A stretch of DNA of 64,000 bases from Streptomyces echinatus. GTDB lineage: Bacteria; Actinomycetota; Actinomycetes; Streptomycetales; Streptomycetaceae. Below are positions 10,692 to 18,645 of the stretch, piece by piece. The notes under the pieces were generated by a model, which saw only the letters and a program-made list of their open reading frames with translations, did no database searches and had not been told where the DNA came from. Each line of letters starts with the position of its first letter. Position 1 is the stretch's first letter. The stretch is from contig NZ_JACHJK010000017.1 in the NCBI RefSeq assembly GCF_014203595.1, forward strand, positions 1 to 64,000, given 5' to 3'. The position numbers and the translations under genes are program-made.

Positions 10692-11921
10692 TCAGCCGCC
10701 GAACTCGTGCAGGCCCTTCAGAGCCTGGTCCAGGAGCGCCTGGCGGCCCTCCAGCTCCCTCTCCAGCTTGTCGGCCTTCGCGTTGTTGCCCTGGGCGCGC
10801 GCCTGCTCGATCTGCGCCCTCAGCTTGTCCACGGCGGCCTGCAGCTGACCGGTGAGGCCCTCGGCACGCGCGCGTGCCTCCGGGTTCGTCCGGCGCCACT
10901 CGGCCTCCTCGGCCTCCTGGATCGCCCGCTCGACGGCGTGCATCCGGCCCTCGACCTTCGGCCGCGCGTCCCGCGGGACGTGACCGATGGCCTCCCAGCG
11001 CTCGTTGACCGAGCGGAAGGCGGCCCGCGCGGACTTCAGGTCGGAGATCGGCAGGAGCTTCTCGGCCTCCTCGGCCAGCTCCTCCTTCAGCTTCAGGTTC
11101 TCCGACTGCTCGGCGTCCCGCTCGGCGAACACCGAGCTGCGGGCGGCGAAGAACACGTCCTGGGCACCGCGGAAGCGGTTCCACAGGTCGTCCTCGTGCT
11201 CGCGCTGGGCGCGGCCCGCGGCCTTCCACTCCGCCATCAGCTCGCGGTAACGGGCGGCCGTCGGCCCCCAGTCCGTCGAACCCGACAGCGCCTCCGCCTC
11301 GCCGACCAGCCGCTCCTTGGTGCGACGGGCCTCCTCGCGCTGCGCGTCCAGCTGCGCGAAGTGCCCCTTGCGGCGCTTGGAGAACGCCGACCGGGCGTGC
11401 GAGAAGCGGTGCCACAGCTCGTCGTCGGACTTGCGGTCCAGGCGCGGCAGCCCCTTCCACGTGTCCACCAGCGCCCGCAGCCGCTCACCGGCCGCCCGCC
11501 ACTGGTCCGACTGGGCCAGCTCCTCCGCCTCGACGACCAGCGCCTCCTTGGCGTGCCGGGCCTCGTCGGACTGCTTCGCCCGCTGCGCCTTGCGCTCCTC
11601 GCGGCGCTTGTCGACGGTCTCCACGAGCTTGTCCAGCCGGGCCCGCAGCGCGTCCAGGTCGCCGACCGCGTGGTGCGCCTCCACCTGCTCGCGCAGGTGG
11701 TCGATGGCGACCTGGGCGTCCTTCGCCGACAGGTCGGTGGTCTTGACTCGCTTTTCGAGGAGGCCGATCTCGACAACCAGGCCCTCGTACTTGCGCTCGA
11801 AGTAGGCCAGCGCCTCCTCGGGGGAGCCGGCCTGCCAGGAACCGACGACCTGCTCGCCGTCGGCCGTACGCACGTACACGGTCCCCGTCTCGTCGACGCG
11901 GCCCCACGGGTCGCTGCTCAC
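10692..11921 (-). CDS. DUF349 domain-containing coiled-coil protein
   Basis: A 409-residue, highly charged, mostly helical protein with repeated DUF349 modules; the recurring pattern is a Trp followed by WKA, LWxRFxxARxxFF (LWHRFSHARSAF and LWNRFRGAQDVFF). Long stretches should form coiled coils. Function of actinobacterial members is not established; I cannot assign one. The GTG start at 11921 is preceded by a strong GGAGGAGG. It converges on relA and shares its terminator, and is separated from the cyclophilin gene downstream on the plus-strand map by 187 bases. Confidence 0.88.
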   Translation of the reverse strand: MSSDPWGRVDETGTVYVRTADGEQVVGSWQAGSPEEALAYFERKYEGLVVEIGLLEKRVKTTDLSAKDAQVAIDHLREQVEAHHAVGDLDALRARLDKLVETVDKRREERKAQRAKQSDEARHAKEALVVEAEELAQSDQWRAAGERLRALVDTWKGLPRLDRKSDDELWHRFSHARSAFSKRRKGHFAQLDAQREEARRTKERLVGEAEALSGSTDWGPTAARYRELMAEWKAAGRAQREHEDDLWNRFRGAQDVFFAARSSVFAERDAEQSENLKLKEELAEEAEKLLPISDLKSARAAFRSVNERWEAIGHVPRDARPKVEGRMHAVERAIQEAEEAEWRRTNPEARARAEGLTGQLQAAVDKLRAQIEQARAQGNNAKADKLERELEGRQALLDQALKGLHEFGG

Positions 11922-12108
11922 AGCGCCTCCTCCACATGATGCCTGCGGGGGGCCTCAGCACCCCCGGGCATCGTCCACAGTTTCGTCACGGCCAACATAG
12001 GCGACCAGCGGGTGGCCTGTCCGCATCCAGCGCGACCGAAATTCCGCTACCTGCCACGTCGACCTCGACGTGCGGCATCGGCTCCGGCCCGCGGGGTCGG
12101 GACGGGGG

Positions 12109-12930
12109 TCAGGACTTGGCGACCGTGGCCTTGTCGATCACGACCGTCGCGTTCGGCGCGCCGTCCCCGCGGCCCGTGTTCTCCCCGGCCTTGGCGATCT
12201 TGTCGAGCACCTTCATGCCCGCCGCGTCGATGGTGCCGAAGGGGGTGTAGCTGGGCGGCAGCGGGCTGTCCTTGAACACCAGGAAGAACTGGCTGCCGCC
12301 GGTGTGCGCCTGTCCGGTGTTGGCCATCGCCACCGTGCCCGCCGGATAGGTGTTCTTCTGCAGGCTCTTGTCCTTGAGGTTCTCGTCCGGGAGCGTGTAG
12401 CCGGGACCGCCCGTGCCGGTGCCCTGGGGGTCGCCGCACTGCAGGACGTAGATCTGCTGCGTGGTCAGGCGGTGGCACTTGGTGTGGTCGAAGTAGCCCT
12501 CGCCCGCGAGGAAGTCGAACGAGTTGACCGTGTGCGGGGCCGCGGCCGTCTTCAGCGCGATGCCGATGTCACCGCACGTCGTCGCGAGCTTCAGCGTGTA
12601 CTTCGCCGACGTGTCGATCTTCATCGCCGGCTCCTTCTTCCAGCTCAGCTTCTTCACCGAGCCGGCCGCCGCCTTCTTGCACGGGTCCGCGGGCTTCTCG
12701 GCCGGCGTGGGACTCGGCGTCGTCTCGGCGGCGGCGTTGGTCTTCTTGTCGTCGTCCTTGAGCACCCCGGTCGTGTACAGGGCGACACTGCCGATCACGA
12801 CGACGCCCAGTACCGACGCGATCACGGAGTTGCGCAGACGGGCCTTGCGCCGCGACTCGGTGCGCCGCTGCTGCTGCCGCAAGAACTTCTCCCGGGCGAG
12901 CTGACGCCGCCGCTGCTCCTGGCTGACCAC
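12109..12930 (-). CDS. Membrane-anchored cyclophilin-type peptidyl-prolyl isomerase
   Basis: A 273-residue protein with a basic cytoplasmic N-terminus (residues 1-33), one membrane helix (about 34-56), an Ala/Thr/Pro linker and a cyclophilin domain from about 100. Conserved cyclophilin elements are present: AAPHTVNSFDFLAGEGYFDHTKCHRL, GTVAMANTG and GGSQFFLVF. It probably helps fold exported proteins outside the membrane. The GTG at 12930 starts the gene and it is divergent from the hydrolase gene at 13099. Exact substrate is unknown. Confidence 0.92.
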   Translation of the reverse strand: MVSQEQRRRQLAREKFLRQQQRRTESRRKARLRNSVIASVLGVVVIGSVALYTTGVLKDDDKKTNAAAETTPSPTPAEKPADPCKKAAAGSVKKLSWKKEPAMKIDTSAKYTLKLATTCGDIGIALKTAAAPHTVNSFDFLAGEGYFDHTKCHRLTTQQIYVLQCGDPQGTGTGGPGYTLPDENLKDKSLQKNTYPAGTVAMANTGQAHTGGSQFFLVFKDSPLPPSYTPFGTIDAAGMKVLDKIAKAGENTGRGDGAPNATVVIDKATVAKS

Positions 12931-13098
12931 CGGGTTCTCTCCTATGCGTGTCGTGTGTCGGACGGGACGCGTACGTCCTCGTGGGCCGACCGCTGCGTGT
13001 AGCCCCGTACCGTATATGGGTTCGCTGAGGAAACGGCAGCGCCGGTAGGCTCTGAGAGCAGCTGAAGCCGCCAGTAACCGACATTACGAAGGACGATC

Positions 13099-13806
13099 GT
13101 GCTCATTGCCGGGTTCCCCGCCGGGGCCTGGGGGACGAACTGTTATCTCGTCGCCCCCGCCGCCGGTGAGGAGTGCGTGATCATCGACCCCGGCCACCAG
13201 GCCGCCGAAGGCGTCGAGGAAACGCTGAGGAAGCATCGTCTCAAGCCCGTCGCCGTCGTCCTCACCCACGGCCACATCGACCATGTGGCCTCGGTCGTCC
13301 CCGTCTGCGGAGCGCACGACGTGCCGGCCTGGATCCACCCCGAGGACCGGTACATGATGAGCGACCCCGAGAAGGCGCTCGGCCGCTCCATCGGCATGCC
13401 CCTGATGGGCGAGCTGACCGTGGGGGAGCCGGACGACGTCAGGGAGTTGACGAACGGCACGACCCTGCCGCTGGCCGGGCTGGAGTTCTCCGTCGCGCAC
13501 GCGCCGGGCCATACCCAGGGGTCGGTGACCTTCGGCCTGCCCGAGGCGGCGGACATCCCGCCCATCATGTTCTCGGGCGACCTGCTGTTCGCCGGCTCCA
13601 TCGGACGCACCGACATGCCGGGCGGATCCATGGAGGACATGCTGCGGTCGCTGGCCCGTGTGTGCCTGCCGCTCGACGACTCCACCGTGGTGCTGTCCGG
13701 CCACGGCCCCCAGACGACCATCGGCCAGGAGCGCGCCACCAACCCCTACCTGCGGCAGGTGGCCGCCGGCCAGGGAGCCGCGCAGACTCCCCGACGAGGA
13801 TTGTGA
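13099..13806 (+). CDS. Metallo-beta-lactamase fold hydrolase (glyoxalase II-like)
   Basis: A 235-residue hydrolase with the full metal-binding motif LTHGHIDHVASV (His57, His59, Asp61, His62), HAPGHTQGSV and LSGHGPQT. This is the glyoxalase II/YcbL group of small MBL-fold enzymes; the natural substrate cannot be told from sequence. The GTG at 13099 follows AAGGA. It runs directly into hisS and is probably cotranscribed with it, as is usual in streptomycetes. A possible promoter (TTCGCT 13021-13026, TAGGCT 13046-13051) has a long 19-base spacer. Confidence 0.88.
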   Translation: MLIAGFPAGAWGTNCYLVAPAAGEECVIIDPGHQAAEGVEETLRKHRLKPVAVVLTHGHIDHVASVVPVCGAHDVPAWIHPEDRYMMSDPEKALGRSIGMPLMGELTVGEPDDVRELTNGTTLPLAGLEFSVAHAPGHTQGSVTFGLPEAADIPPIMFSGDLLFAGSIGRTDMPGGSMEDMLRSLARVCLPLDDSTVVLSGHGPQTTIGQERATNPYLRQVAAGQGAAQTPRRGL

Positions 13807-13817
13807 CGAGAATTTCC

Positions 13818-15080
13818 GTGAGCACTTTCAAGGCCCCCAAGGGCACGTACGACCTTCTGCCTCCGGACAGCGCCAAGTTCCTGGCCGTCCGCGAGGCGAT
13901 CGCCACCCCGCTGCGCAACTCCGGCTACGGCTACATCGAGACGCCCGGTTTCGAGAACGTGGAACTGTTCGCGCGCGGCGTCGGTGAGTCCACCGACATC
14001 GTGACGAAGGAGATGTACGTCTTCGAGACGAAGGGCGGCGACAGGCTGGCCCTGCGTCCGGAGACGACCGCCCCCGTGCTGCGCGCGGTCCTGGAGGCCA
14101 ACCTCCACAAGACGGGCAACCTCCCGGTGAAGGTCTGGTACTCGGGCTCGCAGTACCGCTACGAGCGCCCCCAGAAGGGCCGCTACCGCCACTTCTCCCA
14201 GGTCGGCGCCGAGGCGATCGGCGCGGAGGACCCGGCGCTCGACGCCGAGCTGATCATCCTGGCCGACCAGGCGTATCGCACGCTGGGCCTGCGCGACTTC
14301 CGCATCCTGCTGAACTCGCTGGGCGACAAGGAGTGCCGTCCCGTCTACCGGGCCGCGCTCCAGGACTTCCTGCGCGGCCTGGACCTGGACGAGGACACCC
14401 GCCGGCGCGTGGACATCAACCCGCTCCGCGTCCTGGACGACAAGCGTGAGTCGGTGCAGAAGCAGCTGACCGGCGCGCCCCTGCTGCGCGACTACCTGTG
14501 CGACGCCTGCAAGGCGTACCACGAGGAGGTCCGCGAGCTGATCACCGCGGCGGGCGTCTCCTACGAGGACGACCCGAAGCTGGTGCGCGGTCTGGACTAC
14601 TACACCCGCACCACCTTCGAGTTCGTGCACGACGGCCTCGGCTCGCAGTCCGCGGTGGGCGGCGGCGGCCGGTACGACGGCCTGTCCGAGATGATCGGCG
14701 GCCCCGCGCTGCCGTCCGTCGGCTGGGCCCTCGGCGTCGACCGCACGGTCCTCGCCCTGGAGGCCGAGGGAATCGAACTGGCCATCCCGTCGGCGACCAG
14801 CGTCTACGCGGTCGCGCTCGGCGACGAGGCCCGGCGGGTGCTCTTCGCGAAGATCACCGAGCTGCGCAAGCTGGGCGTCGCGGCGGACTTCGCCTACGGC
14901 GGCAAGGGGCTGAAGGGCGCCATGAAGAACGCCAACCGCTCGGGCGCCCGCTACACCGTCGTGGCCGGCGAGCGCGACCTCGCCGAAGGCGTCGTCCAGC
15001 TCAAGGACATGGAGTCCGGTGAGCAGACGGCGATCGGCGTCAACGAGATCGTGGCGGAACTGGAATCCCGTCTCGGCTAG
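13818..15080 (+). CDS. hisS: Histidyl-tRNA synthetase
   Basis: A class II synthetase charging tRNA-His, 420 residues from GTG 13818. Motif 1 lies in GYIETPGFENVELFARGVGESTDIV, motif 2 in YRYERPQKGRYRHFSQVGAEAIG, the histidine-specific signatures are LVRGLDYYTRTTFEF and motif 3 GGGGRYDGL. The C-terminal anticodon-binding domain begins near residue 330. An alternative GTG at 13803 overlaps the upstream stop (GTGA) and would add five residues; I prefer 13818 because GACGAG (13805-13810) is better spaced and gives the typical MSTFKAPKGTYD start. Either way it is coupled to the upstream hydrolase gene. Confidence 0.95.
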   Translation: MSTFKAPKGTYDLLPPDSAKFLAVREAIATPLRNSGYGYIETPGFENVELFARGVGESTDIVTKEMYVFETKGGDRLALRPETTAPVLRAVLEANLHKTGNLPVKVWYSGSQYRYERPQKGRYRHFSQVGAEAIGAEDPALDAELIILADQAYRTLGLRDFRILLNSLGDKECRPVYRAALQDFLRGLDLDEDTRRRVDINPLRVLDDKRESVQKQLTGAPLLRDYLCDACKAYHEEVRELITAAGVSYEDDPKLVRGLDYYTRTTFEFVHDGLGSQSAVGGGGRYDGLSEMIGGPALPSVGWALGVDRTVLALEAEGIELAIPSATSVYAVALGDEARRVLFAKITELRKLGVAADFAYGGKGLKGAMKNANRSGARYTVVAGERDLAEGVVQLKDMESGEQTAIGVNEIVAELESRLG

Positions 15081-15219
15081 CGACCACAGGGGCGCCGGAT
15101 CCCTCCGGCGCCCTTCTCGGTGGCCGGGCGGTCCGTGGCCCATGGCGCCGCTGACGGCCACGGTGTGCCGCCGGGGCGGTCATCCGCCCGGATGAGCCGG
15201 GTCACAGCCGGACCCACGG

Positions 15220-15506
15220 GCCCGTCAACGCGGCGGGCGGCGATTCGTCCTGCCGGACGATCCCCGCACGGGATCTCCCTGCGCGCGTGGCCGTCGCCGG
15301 GCCGGTGCTCAGGACGGTGATCCCGCCGGCGTCCGGTGAGCCGTTGCCCCGTAGGACCTTCGGTGTGGTGGTCTCGCCCGCGCCATGGGGTCCGAGCAGG
15401 CCGAAGACCCTCCCGCGCCGGATCGCGAGACCCGGACCGTCCACCGCGGACGGGTCCCCGCACCGCTCGCGCGGCCCCCCGCGCGTTCGTTCGCGTGTGT
15501 GCTCAT
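15220..15506 (-). pseudogene. Decayed ABC transporter ATP-binding protein (DrrA-like), N-terminal remnant
   Basis: On the minus strand an ATG at 15504-15506, with a purine-rich stretch before it, begins MSTHANERA, then the frame shifts. From about 15480 to 15223 another frame reads AVDGPGLAIRRGRVFGLLGP, then HGAGETTT, KVLRGNGSPDAGGITVL and GIVRQDESPPAALT. This matches the first 110 residues of drug-export type ABC ATPases, but the Walker A lysine (GxGKTT) is Glu, the start is out of frame and everything after the Q-loop region (signature motif, Walker B) is missing. It is therefore a dead fragment in the 571-base gap between hisS and the VKOR gene. The rest of that gap holds no other gene I can support. 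Confidence 0.75.
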
Positions 15507-15651
15507 GCCCTCGGGCCCCGGCCGGAACCGAGCGGTCCGGGCCCGCCGTGCGTACCTTCTTATGTCCACCGAACGGTGGAGGCACAGGCCTGTGCGGCAC
15601 AATGGCCGGTGCCCGAAGATGGTCCGACTCTCAAGTGACGGAATCGGCGTG

Positions 15652-16308
15652 ATGAGCAAGACCACAGTGAACGACGTCTCCGCGGAGCCCGGTCCGGAGC
15701 GGGCCGCCGACGCCCCGCGCGCGGTGGGCGGCAGCCGTGCCCTCGCCATCCTGCTGGTGATCACCGGCGCGGCCGGACTGCTGGCCGCCTGGGTCATCAC
15801 GATCGACAAGTTCAAGCTCCTCGAGGCCAAGGTCGCGGGCAAGAGCTTCACCCCCGGATGCAGCCTCAACCCGGTCGTCTCCTGCGGCAGCGTCATGGAG
15901 AGCAAGCAGGCCGCCGCCTTCGGGTTCCCCAACCCGATGCTCGGTCTGGTCTGCTACGGCATCGTCATCTGCGTCGGCATGAGCCTGCTGGCCCGCGCCC
16001 GGTTCCCGCGCTGGTACTGGCTGACCTTCAACTTCGGCACGCTGTTCGGCGTGGCCTTCTGCACCTGGCTGCAGTTCCAGTCCCTGTACCGGATCAACGC
16101 GCTGTGCCTGTGGTGCTCGCTGGCCTGGGTCGCCACGATCACCATGTTCTGGTACGTCACCTCGTTCAACGTCCGCAACGGCTTCCTGCCGTCCCCGGGC
16201 CGGCTGAAGTCGTTCTTCGGCGAGTTCACCTGGGTGCTGCCGGTCCTGCACGTCGGCATCATCGGCATGCTCGTCCTGACCCGCTGGTGGGACTTCTGGA
16301 CCAGCTGA
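15652..16308 (+). CDS. Vitamin K epoxide reductase family membrane protein
   Basis: A 218-residue protein with four to five membrane helices and the VKOR cysteine pattern: the pair in TPGCSLNPVVSCGSV and the redox-active CxxC in INALCLWCSLAW. Bacterial VKOR homologues reoxidise DsbA-like proteins and so drive disulfide formation in exported proteins, using quinone as acceptor. Start ATG at 15652 follows GACGGAA with good spacing; a GTG three bases earlier is equally in frame. No DsbA partner is adjacent, so the partner is unknown. Confidence 0.9.
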   Translation: MSKTTVNDVSAEPGPERAADAPRAVGGSRALAILLVITGAAGLLAAWVITIDKFKLLEAKVAGKSFTPGCSLNPVVSCGSVMESKQAAAFGFPNPMLGLVCYGIVICVGMSLLARARFPRWYWLTFNFGTLFGVAFCTWLQFQSLYRINALCLWCSLAWVATITMFWYVTSFNVRNGFLPSPGRLKSFFGEFTWVLPVLHVGIIGMLVLTRWWDFWTS

Positions 16309-16351
16309 CGGCCCGGGCGGGATTGTCAGTGGGGTGTTTTAGGGTTTCAGC

Positions 16352-17707
16352 GTGGAACCCGACCTCTTCACCGCCGCAGCAGAAGAACGCCAGGAGAAGG
16401 ACCCGGCAGGCAGCCCCCTGGCGGTGCGCATGCGACCGCGCACACTCGACGAGGTCGTCGGCCAGCAGCATCTGCTGAAGGCCGGCTCGCCCCTGCGCCG
16501 CCTGGTCGGCGAGGGCTCCGGCGGCCCCGCCGGACCGTCCTCGGTGATCCTCTGGGGACCGCCCGGCACCGGCAAGACCACTCTGGCGTACGTGGTGTCG
16601 AAGGCGACCGACAAGCGGTTCGTGGAGCTGTCCGCGATCACCGCGGGCGTCAAGGAGGTCCGCGCGGTCATCGACGGCGCCCGCCGCGCCATCGGCGGCT
16701 TCGGCAAGGAGACCGTCCTCTTCCTGGACGAGATCCACCGCTTCAGCAAGGCCCAGCAGGACTCCCTGCTGCCGGCCGTGGAGAACCGCTGGGTGACCCT
16801 GATCGCGGCCACCACGGAGAACCCGTACTTCTCGGTGATCTCCCCCCTTCTCTCCCGCTCCCTCCTGCTCACCCTCGAACCCCTCACCGACGGCGACATC
16901 CGGGGCCTGCTCGAGCGCGCTCTCGCCGACGAACGCGGCCTGAAGAACGCCGTCACGCTCCCCGGGGACACCGAGGAGCACCTGCTGCGGATCGCCGGCG
17001 GCGACGCCCGCCGCGCCCTGACCGCCCTGGAGGCCGCCGCCGGGGCCGCCCTGGACCAGGGCGAGAGCGAGATCACCCTGTCGACGCTGGAGCAGACCGT
17101 CGACCGGGCGGCGGTGAAGTACGACCGCGACGGCGACCAGCACTACGACGTCGCCAGCGCCCTCATCAAGTCCATCCGCGGCTCCGACGTCGACGCGGCC
17201 CTGCACTACCTGGCCCGCATGATCGAGGCCGGCGAGGACCCCCGGTTCATCGCCCGCCGCCTGATGATCTCCGCCAGCGAGGACATCGGCCTCGCCGACC
17301 CGAACGCGCTGCCGATCGCGGTCGCCGCCGCCCAGGCCGTCGCCATGATCGGCTTCCCCGAGGCCGCCCTCACCCTCAGCCACGCCACCATCGCCCTGGC
17401 CCTCGCCCCCAAGTCCAACGCGGCCACCACCGCGATCGGCGCCGCCATGGAGGACGTGCGCAAGGGCCTGGCCGGCCCGGTGCCGCCGCATCTGCGCGAC
17501 GGCCACTACAAGGGCGCCGCGAAGCTGGGCCACGCCCAGGGGTACGTGTACCCGCACGACCTGCCGGAGGGCATCGCCGAACAGCAGTACGCCCCGGACG
17601 CCCTGAAGGACCGCGAGTACTACACGCCGGGCCGGCACGGTGCCGAGGCCAGATACGCCGACGCCGTGGAATGGACCCGTAAGCGCCTCGGTCGCAGGCG
17701 GTCCTGA
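16352..17707 (+). CDS. rarA: Replication-associated recombination protein RarA (MgsA)
   Basis: A 451-residue AAA+ ATPase of the RarA/MgsA/WRNIP1 family that acts at stalled replication forks. Walker A is WGPPGTGKTTLAY, Walker B LFLDEIHRFSKAQQD, sensor 1 IAATTENPYFS, and the C-terminal tetramerisation domain includes LMISASEDIGLADP and the terminal GAAKLGHAQGYVYPHD, which distinguish RarA from RuvB and DnaX. GTG start at 16352. It is separated by 43 bases from the VKOR gene and by a long leader from rpsD. Confidence 0.95.
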   Translation: MEPDLFTAAAEERQEKDPAGSPLAVRMRPRTLDEVVGQQHLLKAGSPLRRLVGEGSGGPAGPSSVILWGPPGTGKTTLAYVVSKATDKRFVELSAITAGVKEVRAVIDGARRAIGGFGKETVLFLDEIHRFSKAQQDSLLPAVENRWVTLIAATTENPYFSVISPLLSRSLLLTLEPLTDGDIRGLLERALADERGLKNAVTLPGDTEEHLLRIAGGDARRALTALEAAAGAALDQGESEITLSTLEQTVDRAAVKYDRDGDQHYDVASALIKSIRGSDVDAALHYLARMIEAGEDPRFIARRLMISASEDIGLADPNALPIAVAAAQAVAMIGFPEAALTLSHATIALALAPKSNAATTAIGAAMEDVRKGLAGPVPPHLRDGHYKGAAKLGHAQGYVYPHDLPEGIAEQQYAPDALKDREYYTPGRHGAEARYADAVEWTRKRLGRRRS

Positions 17708-18009
17708 GCACCCTGTAGACTGCCCCGAAGTGCCGAGTCCCGTGCCGTCAGAGCGGGACAGCCGGCCGGAGAACCGGTCCCTCGCGGACCGGCTCCAGGA
17801 GCGTCGCGCACCGTCGAACGGTGTCGCGGGCAGCCCACCACCACCCGAATCCCGGGAACGGTCGGTGGGCCACTCGCGTGCTGCACGTATGTGCCCAGAC
17901 CAGGGAAGCGGCTGCCCGGCAGGTCCCCTGCGGACCCGACGGGTTTTCCCGGCTGCGGATGCGACCTCCCTAACTCTGGCAAGCCGGAAACTACGAAAGA
18001 GAAGAACAA
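17708..18009 (+). promoter_or_regulatory. Long structured leader upstream of rpsD
   Basis: A 302-base stretch without a supported gene. It contains at least two clean hairpins: 17774-17780 with 17786-17792 (7 bp, 5-base loop) and GCCCACC at 17833-17839 with GGTGGGC at 17864-17870. The rpsD ribosome binding region is the purine-rich 17995-18006. Ribosomal protein S4 represses its own mRNA in several bacteria, so an autoregulatory leader is plausible, but I cannot identify a known S4-binding fold. A short open frame crossing this region (17640 on) has no family features and is not called. Confidence 0.4.
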
Positions 18010-18624
18010 GTGGCGAACCAGTCCCGCCCCAAGGTCAAGAAGTCGCGTGCCCTCGGCATCGCGCTGACGCCGAAGGCCGTCAAGTACTTCGAGGCCCGCC
18101 CCTACCCGCCGGGTGAGCACGGCCGTGGCCGCAAGCAGAACTCGGACTACAAGGTCCGTCTGCTCGAGAAGCAGCGTCTGCGCGCGCAGTACGACGTGTC
18201 CGAGCGCCAGCTCGTCCGCGCCTACGAGCGTGCCTCCAAGGTCCAGGGCAAGACCGGTGAGGCCCTGATCATCGAGCTCGAGCGCCGTCTCGACGCGCTG
18301 GTCCTGCGTTCGGGCATCGCCCGCACGATCTACCAGGCCCGCCAGATGGTCGTCCACGGCCACATCCAGGTCAACGGCCAGAAGGTCGACAAGCCGTCCT
18401 TCCGTGTCCGTCCGGACGACGTCGTGCAGGTCCGCGACCGCTCCAAGGAGAAGACGCTCTTCACGATCGCCCGTGAGGGTGGCTTCGCCCCCGAGGGTGA
18501 GACCCCGCGTTACCTCCAGGTGAACCTCAAGGCCCTGGCGTTCCGCCTGGACCGCGAGCCGAACCGCAAGGAGATCCCGGTGATCTGCGACGAGCAGCTC
18601 GTCGTCGAGTACTACGCCCGCTGA
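18010..18624 (+). CDS. rpsD: 30S ribosomal protein S4
   Basis: A 204-residue primary assembly protein of the small subunit. RPYPPGEHGRGRKQ and the S4 RNA-binding domain (LERRLDALVLRSGIARTIYQARQMV, GHIQVNG) are clear. No cysteines occur in the N-terminal segment, so this is the zinc-free form. It stands alone, away from the alpha operon, as in other streptomycetes. GTG start at 18010 after AAAGAGAAG. The transcript ends at a hairpin inside the 3' end of the convergent gene. Confidence 0.97.
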   Translation: MANQSRPKVKKSRALGIALTPKAVKYFEARPYPPGEHGRGRKQNSDYKVRLLEKQRLRAQYDVSERQLVRAYERASKVQGKTGEALIIELERRLDALVLRSGIARTIYQARQMVVHGHIQVNGQKVDKPSFRVRPDDVVQVRDRSKEKTLFTIAREGGFAPEGETPRYLQVNLKALAFRLDREPNRKEIPVICDEQLVVEYYAR

Positions 18625-18645
18625 CCCCAGCCCAGGCGCAGCACC

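Noticed and set aside
11237..11776. Ser/Arg-rich ORF on the same strand inside the DUF349 gene
   Set aside because: Ser/Arg/Ala-rich composition typical of an out-of-phase frame; the DUF349 pattern lies in the longer frame.
15077..15463. A second open frame across the ABC fossil region
   Set aside because: It is a different reading frame with no ABC motifs; the ABC-like residues lie in the frame ending at 15202.
17640..18116. Open frame across the rpsD leader
   Set aside because: Overlaps the 3' end of rarA and the rpsD start, no ribosome binding site, composition not protein-like.
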